Shown one piece after another: positions 31,765-45,145 of a stretch of DNA of 64,000 nucleotides (position 1 is the stretch's first letter; every line of letters starts with the position of its first letter). The DNA is from Morella rubra (Eukaryota > Streptophyta > Magnoliopsida > Fagales > Myricaceae), in the NCBI GenBank assembly GCA_003952965.2, contig CM025849.1:6173947-6237946 (forward strand), given 5' to 3'. The position numbers and the translations under genes were made by a program. The notes beneath the pieces were generated by a model. That model was not told the DNA's origin. It made no database searches and saw only the letters and a program-made list of their open reading frames with translations.

Positions 31765-34700
31765 TGTTTATCATGCATTAATAGGCAACACGAGATCAGA
31801 AAGCGTGATAATGTCCGAATAATATTGCACCATGCATGTTCGGCTTTCTTCTTCCAGCATCTTCATATTCCACCTCGTTCCAGTACTGATATTAATGGTC
31901 GACTGGTGAAGCTGGTCTTTTTGTCTCGACGGGGGCTTTCTAAATCACCAACTTCGACAGTTATATACTGCATGCAGGTTACTATGTGAGTGGACTAATA
32001 ACTTCCATCGTTCGAGATCTGGCCATTAAATATAGGTAAGTTCAGCAACTCTGAAGCTATTTGGACAAACCAGGTTAATTTAACTGGCCAAAGTAATATT
32101 AGAACTTCGGCTCCATGTTTTTCTATAAGCAGAAGGGCCATTAATGCATGCGGAAATCAAACGAACTAAGCGTTAAGAGTTGAGGGAAAGGGGATAATAG
32201 GAAGAATACCGGTAGGTTGCTGTGTCTATTTTGCAGTGCCCGAGATATATTGGTTTTTGAAACCCTAAACTAGGACCCGGCAAAAAGAGAACAGTTGATT
32301 TGTTCGTTGCATACAAACAAAAATATGGTTCGGTTTATATCATCGGTTATATAAAACTATTGTTTGTAGTTATTTTTCTTTTAAGAATCTATCATTGCGC
32401 TACTTATCCCAATGTCATAAAAGGTTCTTTAGTTACAGAAAAGATCTTATTGCACCAGCCGATTTCGACATATGCCCTTTGAATGTTATTTCTAGTAAAC
32501 AATAGAAAAAGGAAGAAAAAGAAGGGGGAAGGAAAAGGGAATTGAAAAGCATGAAGCCACTACTCTTCTATATTCTTTTAAGGATTAATGCAGTAAAGTA
32601 TTCAAAATATGTATGTGCTTTGGAGAGGCAACATCTTTCGTTTTAATTCAAATGCTGTTTCGCTCAAGACAAGCTTCCACACCTCAAACTTTAGAGAGAG
32701 AGAGAAAGAGGGAGAGAGATGGTGGCCATTGCAAAAGGATTGGCATAGAGACAAAGTTTCCACAGCTTGAGCTTTTGGCAGTCTTTAGGAAAAGAAAGCA
32801 GGCAACGGCTGTTTTTCATGAGGCCACCAACTCTTTAAAGCTCTTCTTTCTAGTTGTAAGTGAATTTTACATGAAAGTAAGGGACTCCTCGGATCTCCAA
32901 CTCAGAATAATCATAATGGAATCATCTCTCACTCAAGCGTCACATGAATAAGACTGCTCTCGGACCCAGCTCCTATCAACGATCCATGTGTCACACCAGA
33001 TAAACATGAAAAGATAGATATATAAAGCACTTGGGGTGTGTTTGCGTGTGTTGCGTGTGAGAGAGAGAGGTTAGCTTCTTCTGGGGCTGGTCCATCCAAA
33101 AGGATGGACGTAGGATATAAGACCAGTCAAAAAGTGGAGGTAAGCATGAAAAAAGTTAACGAGATAATGTGTGAATGCGATTTTTTGGTATGTGATATAT
33201 GCTGTTGCTTTTAATGATTATTTGCTTATAATATACTGAAGCCTGAGTTTTGAACAGATCAGCTGGGAGATCTATTTAATTGCAGCACTTCAAACAAGCC
33301 AGCGGATACTCAAAAGCACGCGACAACCATTGAGGCAGCGAAAGTTCAACAAGGTTAATTTTTCTCAGATATGGCTAGAAAGAACTATCCTGGAAAAGGT
33401 GCCGAGGGTATGAGAGTTATAAACCTAATAAGGCTATATCGCGTTAGGTGAGTAGAGGAAGTAGGGATTCCCATCCAACTCCATAATATATATGGATTCC
33501 CATCAAAGAATTGACAGGAAAATGAGACGGAGATCTAGATCTGTTAGATGTTAGGGAAGTAGGGAACTCGATCGAAGGTTAAAGCTGACAAGATTGATAA
33601 TATATTTATTGATTATTTATGCCGAAAGCAGCTACCTTCGATTGTCCTGCATAATCAAGAGCGCCTTACGAGCTAAGATCCAAAAAGAGATGGAAATTAA
33701 GTGGAAAAAAGAAAAAGAAAAAGAAGAAGCTAAAACTAGCTATGATTTGATGAAACAGCCAAAAGGGTGCATGCTGATCTACAAGTGCTCAAGTAATTAC
33801 GACACTAATTAATTATTTCTTCCCATAAACAATTATCGACACCATGAGTAAGCTACAGGAGAGTAGTGGTGATCTTTGGGGGACTGCTCTGTCTTTGTTA
33901 TGTCTTGCTTTGCAGAGTTAAAAGCAGAGGGTCCTGCAGAAGATTAGATATTCCTTGGGAGGATAGAGTTAGCAAATAATTATTTATTGTAAACGGCCAA
34001 TCATTGATGCAGTAGTCATCCCGATGGTTCATAGGAGAAATATATTGCAATTGCCATTTCCAACATATGGGCTTAGACATAATCTGGAGATCATTATAAC
34101 GAGTGGAAAAGGCGGAAGGAAAAGAGAATACAAAAGCACGATCCCACTGATTGTATTCTTTTTAGGTGTCAATTAATGCTTTTAAGTATTCAAAATGTAC
34201 CTACTTTAAAAGGCAACGTAGCTTTCCTCTTCTATTGCAGAAGGATTGGGACGGAGACAAAGTTTCCACAGCTCAAGCGTTTGCAGTCTTTAGGAAAAGA
34301 AGTCCAGGACCCTTCTCTATAAAGGCACACACTTTTTAAAGCTCTACTGATACAAGTGAATTTTACATCAAAGTAAGGGGAAGTTCTCGGATCTCCAAGT
34401 CCCAATAATCAGTGTAGGATTGAATCATGCATCCTCATCCCCACCTCCCACCCGGCCCCTCTCTGATCTCTCTGTCAAATCACTTTAAGGAAGGCTGGTA
34501 TATTGATCCCACAACCTCCACCTTCAAGTTATAATGTCAACATTATATTTGTATCTCCGAGCTCTAAAAGATTAGGGGGTTAAGGGAAGAAGAAAGGAAA
34601 AATGGAACCTAGCAGGTCTCTGTGGATGGCCATGGACATGGAGATGATTGTGGAGCCATGAAGTAGGATTTCCAACAAGTCATCTTTTATGTAGTTTACA

Positions 34701-35142
34701 GGAGAGAGGAATGCCAAACTATTCCGCCAAATGGCCCCCACAACCTTCATAGTGGGTAAAAGATTCCTGAATTATGGCCTACCACGCAACTGGTTGTGAA
34801 TTGCAAACCAGCTTTTTTCATAAATTTTCAACCCCTAGGACTGCCCTCCAATGTTACAGCTCCTGATATAGAACTTTGAAACTGGTAATTATGAATTGCA
34901 AACAAAAGTAGCTAAACAGTTTTGGCATATAATTTACAGTTTTTATGCAAACTTTGAATGTTGAGTAAGAACATAGAGAGAGAGATTTCTGCTCTTTGAA
35001 AACAAGTTCCTACGTGCAGCACATCGAAAGACAATATTTTTGGCCAATGAGTAGACTACATCGAGTGCTCAGTTCATCACAAATCTGTCTCCAATATGGA
35101 CCCAAAAAGAAAACTGTCACCAAGCAGATGCAACTAAACTAG
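31765..35142. other. Intergenic with one duplicated non-coding segment
   Basis: No gene recognised. The notable content is the diverged duplication listed separately (32500-32930 and 34100-34430). There is an interrupted GA tract at 32691-32720 and a short GA run at 33059-33068. A short perfect hairpin (TCCATCCAAAAGGATGGA, 33092-33109) is too small to call a microRNA. Confidence 0.4.
32500..34430. repeat. Two diverged direct copies of a non-coding segment about 1.5 kb apart
   Basis: 32500-32930 and 34100-34430 share an ordered set of blocks: GTATTCAAAATxT, AAGGATTGG, GAGACAAAGTTTCCACAGCT, GCAGTCTTTAGGAAAAGAA, TTTTTAAAGCTCT, AAGTGAATTTTACAT, AAAGTAAGGG and CTCGGATCTCCAA. Substitutions and gaps are frequent. 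No reading frame is shared. The blocks could mark duplicated promoter or non-coding RNA sequence, but nothing more can be said. Confidence 0.6.
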
Positions 35143-35371
35143 TGGCATGTTCATTTTGGTAAAATTTTAAAAATTTTAAGTATGGTGTGAATATTTAAGT
35201 GATGTTGGAGTTTTATTAGTATTTGTGTAGAAGTTGTTGAGCAGTATTGATGTTTGTAAAAAAAGTAATATTGAGTTGTATTGGTATTTGTGTAGAAGTA
35301 ATGTTGGAATTGTAATTTTAGAGGGTTGGATTCAAATTCTAAAAATTTCACCAAAACAAACATGTCCTAAA
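35143..35371. mobile_element. MITE-like element with terminal inverted repeats
   Basis: The left end reads GGCATGTTCATTTTGGTAAA and the right end, on the complement, GGACATGTTTGTTTTGGTGA, followed in both by AATTTTTA-type sequence. The body is AT-rich with a repeated GTATTTGTGTAGAAGT. It lies just downstream of the NTF2-like gene. No clear target-site duplication. Confidence 0.6.
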
Positions 35372-35513
35372 ATTGTATAAATCCTGTATAGTTCACTAAA
35401 AAAAGCTCCATATTACAAGCACAATAATTAGGTTGATAATATTGATATCACTACACAAGAAACAAATACCAAAATCCACAGGCACCAGCAGGAGCAGAAC
35501 ATCATTCAAGAGT

Positions 35514-38500
35514 TTACATGGTTGGATCCTTCCCAAACCTCATCATTGCATGAGTTGCCAGCATTGAACCTCTGCGACTCATTTCTACAAGGTGGCCAAC
35601 AAGTGGCAGCTTTGCTGTCTCCCTGTTCAAAAGAGGCTTTTTGTCCCACCTATACAAATATTAGCCAATGATCATATGATCAAACTTCCGAATAACACAG
35701 TGAAAAAGTACTAAGGATAACAGTTTGAGCTGTGCTGAGACCGCATGACAAACATCTTCATTTCTAGACCCTACACGTAAAGAAGGTTCTCCAAGCTAAC
35801 ATCATGCTTTACATAACGTATCACACCACAGACCTAGCTCATGTTTTCTTTATATATTGGAATGATACTGGGAGATAACCAGCCAGGGTAGTTTATAGAG
35901 ACACCTGGTAAGGCAGACAGTACTTCCATGTGCCAAAAAGAAAAACTGTGACTGGAATATTTACAGACTTGGACGACCCAACTTTATGGGTGAGAGGACT
36001 GCTCTCGAACTCCAATCGTAAAGTTTTCTACGCCTTTCTATTCGGAAAAACTAGAAATCCAACAGTAGAGTTAATACGTTGGTAGAAAATTATATAACCT
36101 TAATCTTCCATGCCATGGCCGAAAGAACAGAGAAATTAAAAGAGAAAAATAGTCTCCTATACAATTCCCACATGCTGACTTTATATTCGCATTCATTAAA
36201 GTGCTTTGCAGGTGTAGTTCTCTTATGTGTAACAAAGATAATTGAGAACATCCTAATCATTGGTTAGCCGTACCAAAATCCCCAAGTTCAACAAATATTA
36301 TTCAAACCGTATAGTCTATTCTGTATTTTCTGTGAAGTGATTACATGTTAAACTCATGAAGCACATACTAAGCTTGTAGCTAGCAGAGGAAAGGGGTTAC
36401 AACTTACTAGGGGATATATTATACAGCACAAATGGAGAAAAGGACAACCAAAACAAGTATTGTTTGTAGAAGAAAATGCACTTCAAAATACGGCTAACGT
36501 GTCAGAGTGGTCCATGAAATCAAATTAATCAATATAAGCTTAATGACAGAATAGAAAGCAGAACCAATGAAGAACACATTTGGTAAGGATTGGAACACAG
36601 TAAAAATGAAGAGCTTCATGGCATACCAATCTTCATGGCGAACAACTTTCCCATCCACAATATCTAACTTGATGAGTGATATCACATCTATGTTTTTCCC
36701 TAGGAACTTATAGTGCTGCTTGTTGTCAATTAATACCTGGATTTGAAAAACAGATTGAAATCTATGTATCAAGAAGCAACCCAAAATGATTATTTTAAAC
36801 GAGAAAAACAAATGAATTTGACAAAAATAGCAGATTAAATTTTTAAACCTCTCGCTTTCCTGGTGAAATTACATTTTCCTGGACACTAAATTCCACAATT
36901 CTTGATTCACCAAAGACCTGGAAATCATAAGGAAGACTAGGCAAGTCTGTCAAAAAAGAAAGACTGAAAGATAATTGGACCAAAAAAGATTGAGTTCACA
37001 GTAAACTTGATGAATGCTAAAGATGATAAAATTTCACTTATATTGCCTCCAAACAAGAAGTAAGGTAAAAGTTTTAAAGAAAGTTTTCTTCTCCAGGTAT
37101 AGGAAAACAATTCCTTTGTCAATCTCATAATCTGCCTTTGTGCCAATTCTATTCCATGATGATCTGCAGGCAGGACATACACTCCAATACCGGTAGCTGC
37201 ATATACATATGCAATGACTGTGGTCCACTGAGCACCATTTCAAGTACGAGTGTGGATAAATTGCATATTGCTAAAAAATGTACATAAACTCCATATGAAC
37301 CTAATGTCAGTAATTACTACTCAAAGCATTTTGCATTTACATAATAGATATGATCGCAGTGCAGGGGGGCTACTTCAAAATTTTGGCCATGAGATGGAAG
37401 TCCGGAGACCAACAACAGTACAGTATTAGCCAACATAACCTATTCGAAAATATGCCTTTCAATTTCACGATCTCAGATTCCTTGATATAGTTCCACAATG
37501 GAAAAATCACGATGACGTGCCCATTATGTTTGAGACATTGCCCTCAATACGTGATGCTTAACAAGAATCCAAATATAAGCAACAAAGAAAAAAGATGAAA
37601 CCTTGGAAAGTGAATAGAATGCTGATTTAATCTGCTTCACCCTGAACAATCAATAGCATAAATTATGTAAGACAGGCCACATCATGAAAGTAAACATCAA
37701 ATTAATCAAAGATACCAACAAAGCAATATGAATTGCAACATTACTTGTAGTAAAACATCTTTCAAAATTCCTGTAGCGAGAGTTCGGTAATAGACTAATC
37801 ATACTAATTTACGAAAAAGTGGCTTATTCAAGCAATTAAGTAGTTGATCAATTTTTCGGTAGCTCGTCTATCAAATATTGCAAAACATTTCAAATATTTA
37901 ACCTTGAAGTAAGATCCATGCACCGACCAGTAACATCAACTCTTACAGGAAGGGAGTCAAAGTTTCATCTCCCAAGCGATGCATTATAAGAAAGCAAAGA
38001 AATTGAGTAAAAGCACCTCCAACAGAAAACAGAGTATCAGTCAAACCCGTGCTGTAGGATCAGATAGGCTGCACCATAGTGGAAGGAGTGGTAGCATTTA
38101 TGATTGACACAATGGTAGACGCTAAGAATCAGAAGAACTTGTGTTGAAAACCTATGGCATTTCTTGGAACAAAACCTTTTCTGAGTTTCCAGCACAAGTA
38201 AATTACCTTCAAATGTTACCAAATTCTCTCCACAAGTATCAAACTCTCAATGCAAACATTAGAAAAAGGGAAGAAAATAGGATCCTTTCCATGGTACCAA
38301 GTACCATACCTGCATCCATCATTTTAACTAGCGGTCTTAATACTTGTGAACACCAGCTTTTGAACATAGCATCCGAAAACAATGCTCATGACGGCAACAC
38401 CAGTTTTTTTAGATAACTTATAGGACCACAACCTTACAGAAATCAGTGGAAAGCAGATTCCACTGTGTTCAAGATGCCATTTTCCAGGATATATAATGTA

Positions 38501-40836
38501 GAGTCAACCTTATTTATTTGGTTTTGCAAAACCTATTAAATAACATAGCCTTCTAAATCTCTAGCAAAATGAGATACTGTTCCATCCTACAGCAAAGACA
38601 CTTTGAATAACTAGATGTAATACGACTAGATATCTCAAATGAATATTGATGAATTATGTGCATTAAAATGGTTGGCTTATATCCATGAATTTCACAGGTC
38701 CTATTACCTTAGATGATCTACGTTTTTCCAAAGTCAACATTAATTGTTCATAAGCAAATAAGCATGCCAAAAAAGTGAATTGTTACTGAGAGAGGAGACT
38801 ATCCACTGAATTGTAAATTTTTTGGCAAATATGTCAGGAGCTCGTATTTTTATCTACGATATAAACCAAGTACACCAATGCATACCCTTTAGCAGACATG
38901 AGCGGATCCTCAAAAGTAGCATCCGGAGCGTAAATTTCGAAGTCACGAGGTGTTGCACATGATCCATATCTGAAATGAATCAATTGACAAAACTCTGATG
39001 AAATCCATCCAACTAACCTGTGATGCGTTTTGCAGAGTAAATAATTAAGTACGTATCAATAGCCACATTGAAACATGGATCCACATGCTATAAACACCTT
39101 GGCATTTGAACATCTATCTCGCGATTATTGCTCTATAACTAAAATCACGACCAGTACCTTCTATGAGTGCATGCTTGCAAACGCAACGGGGTTCTAAAGC
39201 TATCAAACCTGTCTACATGATACGACTACAAAACGAATCCATTGCTTAATCATGAGAGCCACAAACACCCACTAATCACCACACGGTTGCCCTTGTAGCT
39301 CGGGGATTTCACCAAGCCTTGCATCACTGAGAAAGCAATAGAATAGTGCGGGCAAGAATTTTTTATTTAATGCGACGGCTCAACGCTGTTACAACGAACT
39401 CACTATGGCATGTCTAATGACAACTCACTTTCTTAACTCTGACCCAGAGAGAAGTTACACTTACTTAAGGTCAGCGCATTCATGTGGGGAAATCACGTGA
39501 CTTCATACTGTACTCATACAATCGAAGGACGGACCCAGAAAAAGAGACAAGAGTTATCTAAGACATATATATAACTGCAAATGATAGGAAGCCCACTATA
39601 TACTATGCCAAGAACAGGGGATATAATAATTTGGAAAGAGGAAACAAGCGAGCGCATTATTGCCCAAACGAAGCTAATTACTATGCAGTAAAAGAGGAAA
39701 ACAGAATCCTGAAGATTGAAAAGATACAGTGAGGAAAGAGCCCAAACTCATGCGCTCGAAAACACCCGCTTGATTGGGCTTTCTCATGATCGAGAAAATG
39801 TTAATGCAAACGCAGAAAGATTGTTGCTTTCTGTCTGTCTTCACATGCCCCAATAACGGAGGACAGTTTAGATTGGCACTGGATAAGCCGACTCGACAAC
39901 AAAAGTAATCATCGACAGAACTAGGTAAGAATCGAAAACTAGAACTTGATGCGGGTTTCCCCCCTTCTTTCTCTTTCCTCTTTAAAACATAGGCCACGTG
40001 ATTTTTTCTGTTAGTTTTTGAATAAAAAAGGAACAAGATTCAAGGGAAATTTAGTGGTAAAACATATCAATCATAATTTTGGCATAACACTTAAAATCGA
40101 TATCCATCTCACAACCTCAGATTATTCACGTAATTATGGATTTTGATTAATCTCTCATCCTTAGAACAGTCACCTGCCAATATATCAACTATGAGTTTTA
40201 TTCAATACATGAAGCAATGAATTATTATTTTCTCGGAAAAGAACCGCTGCTGATGATTTAGCAGACAAAAGTATTACCACCAGTTTTTCCAAACAGGTTG
40301 CAGAGAACATAGATCAAGCATTCGATAAAAATATCCAATATATTTTCTTTGTACAACCCAGATGGTTTTCGTATCTATATTTTAAATGCGTCTGTCTCTG
40401 TTCGTGTCTCTGAGAGCGAGAGAGAAAAACTCACAGGTGCAGAATATGAGGAATGATATCATCAGTTTTGAGTTTTCTTGTTGGACTGAATTCGCATGAC
40501 CCCTTGGAACACATTTCCCTTATCTGATCCCTTCTGTCTTCACACCCCCAGAAAGCAAATGTCAGGACCATGTTTACGAGCCCAAAACCAGCGAGTTTGA
40601 CAAGAGATATACAGTCCCAAAATCTTTGATCGAAATAGAAATGGATTTCTTGAAAGGAAAAGTTGACGGTTGCAGCTCCTACCTCTTGATTGTTTATCAT
40701 CCATGGCGGATTCTGGGAGTTTGTGGGTAGCCAAAGAGGTCGCAGTCTGACTATGAAAACAATGAGAGAACGATGCTTTGAGAATGTAAAGGAAAGCAGA
40801 AGAAGAAGCAACGGCCAACGGAAGAGGAGGTCTCAT
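35514..40836 (-). CDS. NTF2-like superfamily protein (DUF2358 type)
   Basis: Seven minus-strand exons: 40683-40836, 40435-40537, 38886-38969, 37602-37641, 36849-36917, 36627-36736 and 35514-35649. Every junction is GT-AG, phases agree, and the product is 231 residues. The N terminus (MRPPLPLAVASSSAFLYILK) is hydrophobic and Ser-rich and may be a targeting sequence; a shorter start at the Met of MDDKQ is possible. The conserved part begins at about residue 78: DDIIPHILHLYGSCATPRDF, then IYAPDATFEDPL, GVKQIKSAFYSLSKVFGESR, NKQHYKFLGKNIDVISLIKL, VVRHEDWWDKKPLLNRETAK and RRGSMLATHAMMRFGKDP. This fits a SnoaL/NTF2 alpha-beta fold. I recall Arabidopsis At5g04830, annotated as an NTF2 family protein. 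Its biochemical role is unknown to me. Exon 4 is only 40 bases. Confidence 0.88.
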
Positions 40837-40883
40837 GGCTTCACGGAACGCAACGTGGCCAATGCTACGCCATTTGGCATTCT

Positions 40884-41085
40884 ATTGGCAAGTTGCCAGT
40901 TCAACTTTTCTTTGTTTCATGGAAGAGTTTGAATTGTATAACTGGGAGTGCGTTTTTCTTTACTTGAAAAAAAAAATTGTATATCTTGCATAAATTGGCA
41001 AGTTGCCAGTTCAACTTTTCTTTGTTTCATGGAAGAGTTTGAATTGTATAACTGGAAGTTCTTTTTTCTTTACTTGAAAAAAAAA
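40884..41085. repeat. 110-bp tandem duplication at the NTF2-like promoter
   Basis: Two copies starting ATTGGCAAGTTGCCAGTTCA at 40884 and 40994 run through CATGGAAGAGTTTGAATTGT, ATAACTGG and CTTTACTTGAAAAAAAAA. They are almost identical until the end. The first copy begins about 48 bases upstream of the minus-strand start codon, so the repeat occupies the leader or core promoter. Confidence 0.9.
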
Positions 41086-42356
41086 TATAGTATTTGAGTA
41101 TAAAATTTGAATAATGTTGGTGTTAAAAAAAGGCGTATTGAAATTGGTGAATAAATAATAAAAGTAAAAATAAAATTTTGTTAAAATTTTATCTTCTCAA
41201 ACACTAATGTAACTTTATTTATTAACTCTCATGTTTATTTTGCAACTCATCACCTAAATTAAGAATTAATGTAACTTTATTTAATATATAATCCACGCGA
41301 CATAGTAAAATCTTTTTAAATAGATTAATTGTAATTTTCTTTGAGCCTGCAAGCCCAACATAGCCTTATATTTTATTTTATTTTATTATCAAAACTACTT
41401 TTATCTTTATTAGCAAAAAGAAGCAAACTAAAAGATCAGTCCCAATATAGATCCAAATAAAGTCAGGATAGTGCTCATAAACATCGGGATGACCTCCAGA
41501 CATAATCTTCGAGGAAGTCCATCGAATAAGGTGGTGCGTTTTTTTATTAGCACTGCGTTTAACAAAATTAAAGACTACAAGAATCAAAGGTCATTGATAG
41601 TTTTTTTTGTTAAAAAAAAAATTACTAATTTTTCTAACTATGCATTGTAAGTAATAGTTATTTGTAGGGGATTCGAATTCAGTCCTAAAAATAAAATTCT
41701 AACATATCCTAATACATTAACATGCCAAATTGTGTCAGTTAGTGTAGGGTTCAGTCCCTCTATTTTTTTCTATTGTTTTTTAGATAACTCAATTTGGGCT
41801 ACCAATAAAAGTTATTAATGCAGTGATTGAATGCCATGAACCGTTTATTAAGACTCGTCTGAATTTTACTCTTAGAACGGAGCGGCCACGTCCCCTCCTC
41901 ATCTGTACTTACTTATAACTATCTCTACAATTCGTATCTTACCTAAGAAACGATAGATATTGTGACACATGTATTTATTATTGTCAGACTTTTAAAAAAA
42001 AAAAAACATATCTTATGCATGTAGCACACGTGTTCATTATGAGCAAAAAATGAAACTGTCTAACGGAAAATAGACGTTAATCTCCGTTTACTAATAAAAT
42101 AGTCTTTGAAATCACCAATTTGTGCATCTTCACCGTTTATATATTCTCCATCTATAGTAGTATGTGCTTCTATCCTTTTCCTAGGATTTATCAATTTTGT
42201 CCCAAAAAAAAAAAATCTGTATATTTTGTTAACGGACGTCTCTCTACTCATTGCTAAGTGTTGGCGGTTACGGCTGCAGCCTGCACATGTTATATGTATA
42301 GGGCCGCAGTGTCCTAAGCCTCTCAGTACTCTTCCTGTGTCTTGCTTAATCTAACC
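41086..42356. other. Intergenic between divergent genes
   Basis: This interval lies between the minus-strand NTF2-like gene and the plus-strand LPEEWTY gene, so it should contain both promoters. It is very AT-rich, with several A/T runs (for example 41993-42006). No gene or specific site could be supported. Confidence 0.4.
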
Positions 42357-45145
42357 ATGGCAGACTTTCCTCCAAATCCCGATGATGGAGAGCTCTGGCT
42401 ACCTTCTAATATTTTAGATGAAATTGTTCCTGCAACTCCTAGGCCCAAAGGCGATTCCCACCGAGCTTTCATCGACGACAATGTTGCTTCTCCCGTCGGG
42501 GAAGTTGCAATCGAGCAGAAAGATTCTGCGACCAAAGCTTTGCCGGATGTTGTATCCAACTCCGAGGTTTAAAACAATTTATTTTCTTCTTTGTCTCCAA
42601 ATTTTTTTCTTTTTGCTCTCAAAACAACATTCGAACTGTAATTATTTTCCTAAATCCTAAGACCTTTTCTTTATTTTTATAAGGGGAAGTTCCAAAGAGT
42701 TCTTTGAAATATTCTTTATGTGGGAATCCAAGTGTTATATATATAGTTAGCCAAACAAGACCACAGATTTGTACTGCTTTGCATCTCCTTTTTGCTTGTT
42801 TTTTCCTTATACGATGACAAAGCGGGAAAAGATTTCATCGTAATTTCTTCTATACAAAGAACTTATACAGAAGGATTAGGATTTTTAAAAACAAATTCAA
42901 TGGTCAAAGTTAACTAAGCTGATTCAAATTAATTAATTTTTTTTATCTCATTTCATTAAATAAGGCGGTCAAATTCAGACTCTTAGATTTATTTTTTAAA
43001 TTCTAACCGCCTTGTAATAATTTAGAACAAACAATTGTACGTTGGAATTTCTGCCAGTCACAAGCTATAACTGATATTGTGGAGCAACTTCCATGGCGTG
43101 AACTTAATTTTTCTTTTCGTCTACTCTACTTTGGGTTCTTTGGACTGCTAGATTTGTTCGTGATGGTGCATGGATCTCACTGGTTTTTGAGCAGATAAAA
43201 CAGCAGATGTGTGGCAGCAGCTTGCATGGTACTAAGCCAAATAGCAAAGACGGCATCGGTAGTGGATCAGGACCTGCTTTTGACCGTTGCGCGTCATCGG
43301 ACGGTGTCTATTTACTGGCTTCTGAACGTACTTATGACATTTGGAACGCTGCCAGATCTACTCAAACTCAGGTGGATGCACTCTTTGAAGCTCATTTTCT
43401 TGTTGCTCGATTACGTACCTAAACCTTCATCTCATCTGTCTTTTAATGGGGGGAAGCATGCATTAGTTAATATTTGTCACGATCAAAAAACGTCTCATTA
43501 GGGTTCTGAGAAAACGGGAGCTTCGCTTTCGCCTGAGCAGCAACAATCCTCGTGGTCGCTGTTCGCCACAGCTCCGGAAATGAGTGCTTTTTTAGGGAAT
43601 CCTGGAGGTACTGGTTTCTTCCTCCCCCGTCCCACTGATCCTCCTAAGAAACCTGGAGAGACCATGGGCACTGCTCCGAAGGACGGGCCAAAGAAGAAGG
43701 AAAAGAGTAAGTTCAAACGGATCTAACCATCATGCATGACTACTTACATGAGTTCTAACTTAACTTGTTCCTAAATTTCTTGATGACAAATGTCTAAACT
43801 TTTCTTTCCTTCATACTTTACAGCTGTGATACTTTGTTTTCTAGTCACTTCTAATCTTCATTTTGGGTAAGTCCAGTTAACTTAAAACTACGTAATTGTC
43901 GTTATTTACTTTTACTTCAATTTAGATTCTCTATGAGTTATGTTTACGCTGGACGCAATTTTCAAATAGATAGATATAATATATAGGTCCCATCATATTT
44001 AATATTGTCTATATAAATTTTTGGCCTACGAAGTCATGTCTACCTTTTATTAAATTGCACTATTAAACATGCAATTTGAATAAAAAATTGTAAAAGTTTG
44101 ATTTTGATCCTTTCTACGTCTGGTATTATTGTTTCCCATCTTCAAAGTTGCCTTTTTGCATTAGATTTTAGTGTTGGTTCTAAATCATGCATTAAATAAT
44201 CTTGTACGTTTGTATCTATTTGAGAGTAAAATGGCTTCATATATCCACGAGGTTTTTTTTTTTTGGTAAGTCTACACGAGCTCGTAGGTGTGATAACCTC
44301 CTAAGATTCATCTATATATATATATATATATATATATATAAGTTCATGACTCATGGACATAACTACATGAGGTAAAAACCAAGTAGCCATGAAATTACTT
44401 AATTTTCACGAAAATGCATGGTATCACCAATAACAGCTAGCCTTACAAGGAATATCGCGTGATCGCAAAAAAATCAAAGGTGAAAATGATGGAAGTTGAA
44501 ACTTTTGATCAAAGAACTAACTTCTCCATGCATGATTGTCTTTTTAAGAACTTCCTTTTCTTGGTTGTCAGATCTAATGAGTTAAGTTGGTCACCTAAAC
44601 GTAGGCTTACTGGGTTTTGGTACAACATTAATAGAAACAAGAAACTTTGAACAGGAAATTAAAAGAGAAATTTTAGATAATTTGAGGGAATTAGTCCCCC
44701 ATCCGTTTGAATGTTTGATTGAAGCTGTGATAGATCTCGGACTCCAGGACTAGACCGAAGAGAGTCTAGCTATTTTGAGCAATCAATTAGTCATTTAATT
44801 CAATCCTTAATACTATAATGCCATGCAGCTTACAAAATAACAAATTTTCGTGGACAAAATTTTCTTTTTATAATTCCCTTTGACTGCAAGAACGTATCTA
44901 TAGAATGATGTTCTTTTATTAATTCTTTGAAAATATGTGTATAGATTAGAAAGTATACATATAGATTGGAGTTGCCTATTCGATCTTGTGTTTCTCTTCT
45001 GTTAGGTGCGAAGAAAGGAGAGGGAAGTCGAAAGAAATGCACCAAGAAAAAGGAAAGTTCTTCCAAGGAAACTTCGGAAGACCAAGACGATCGTGAACAA
45101 CTTGCGGATGATCAGCTACGTCTGCCCGAGGAATGGACCTACTGA
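42357..45145 (+). CDS. Uncharacterised plant protein with FFLPR and C-terminal LPEEWTY motifs
   Basis: Four exons, 42357-42566, 43195-43371, 43502-43706 and 45006-45145, have GT-AG junctions and matching phases and give 243 residues. The start at 42357 sits in a good plant context (AACCATGGC); an in-frame ATG lies five codons earlier. Visible parts are an acidic N terminus MADFPPNPDDGELWLPSNIL, then YLLASERTYDIWNAARSTQT, GNPGGTGFFLPRPTDPPKKP, a Lys/Ser/Asp-rich basic-acidic stretch (KKGEGSRKKCTKKKESSSKE) and a terminal LRLPEEWTY. The pairing of a GTGxFLPR motif with a C-terminal LPxEWTY is, as I recall, shared by a plant-specific family without known function. The Lys-rich segment could be nuclear localising. 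The motif-bearing final exon and clean splicing argue for a real gene. Confidence 0.75.
44312..44341. repeat. TA microsatellite in intron 3 of the LPEEWTY gene
   Basis: About 15 consecutive TA units inside the 1.3-kb third intron (43707-45005). Confidence 0.9.

Noticed and set aside
32750..32785. TTTCCACAGCTTGAGC resembling miR396
   Set aside because: Agreement stops after TTCCACAGCTT, and no miR396-star-like arm (complement of TTCCACAGCTTTC) is present within a precursor distance.
32940..32975. CTCGGACCCAGCTCC resembling miR166
   Set aside because: Needs gaps to align and lacks the matching opposite arm.
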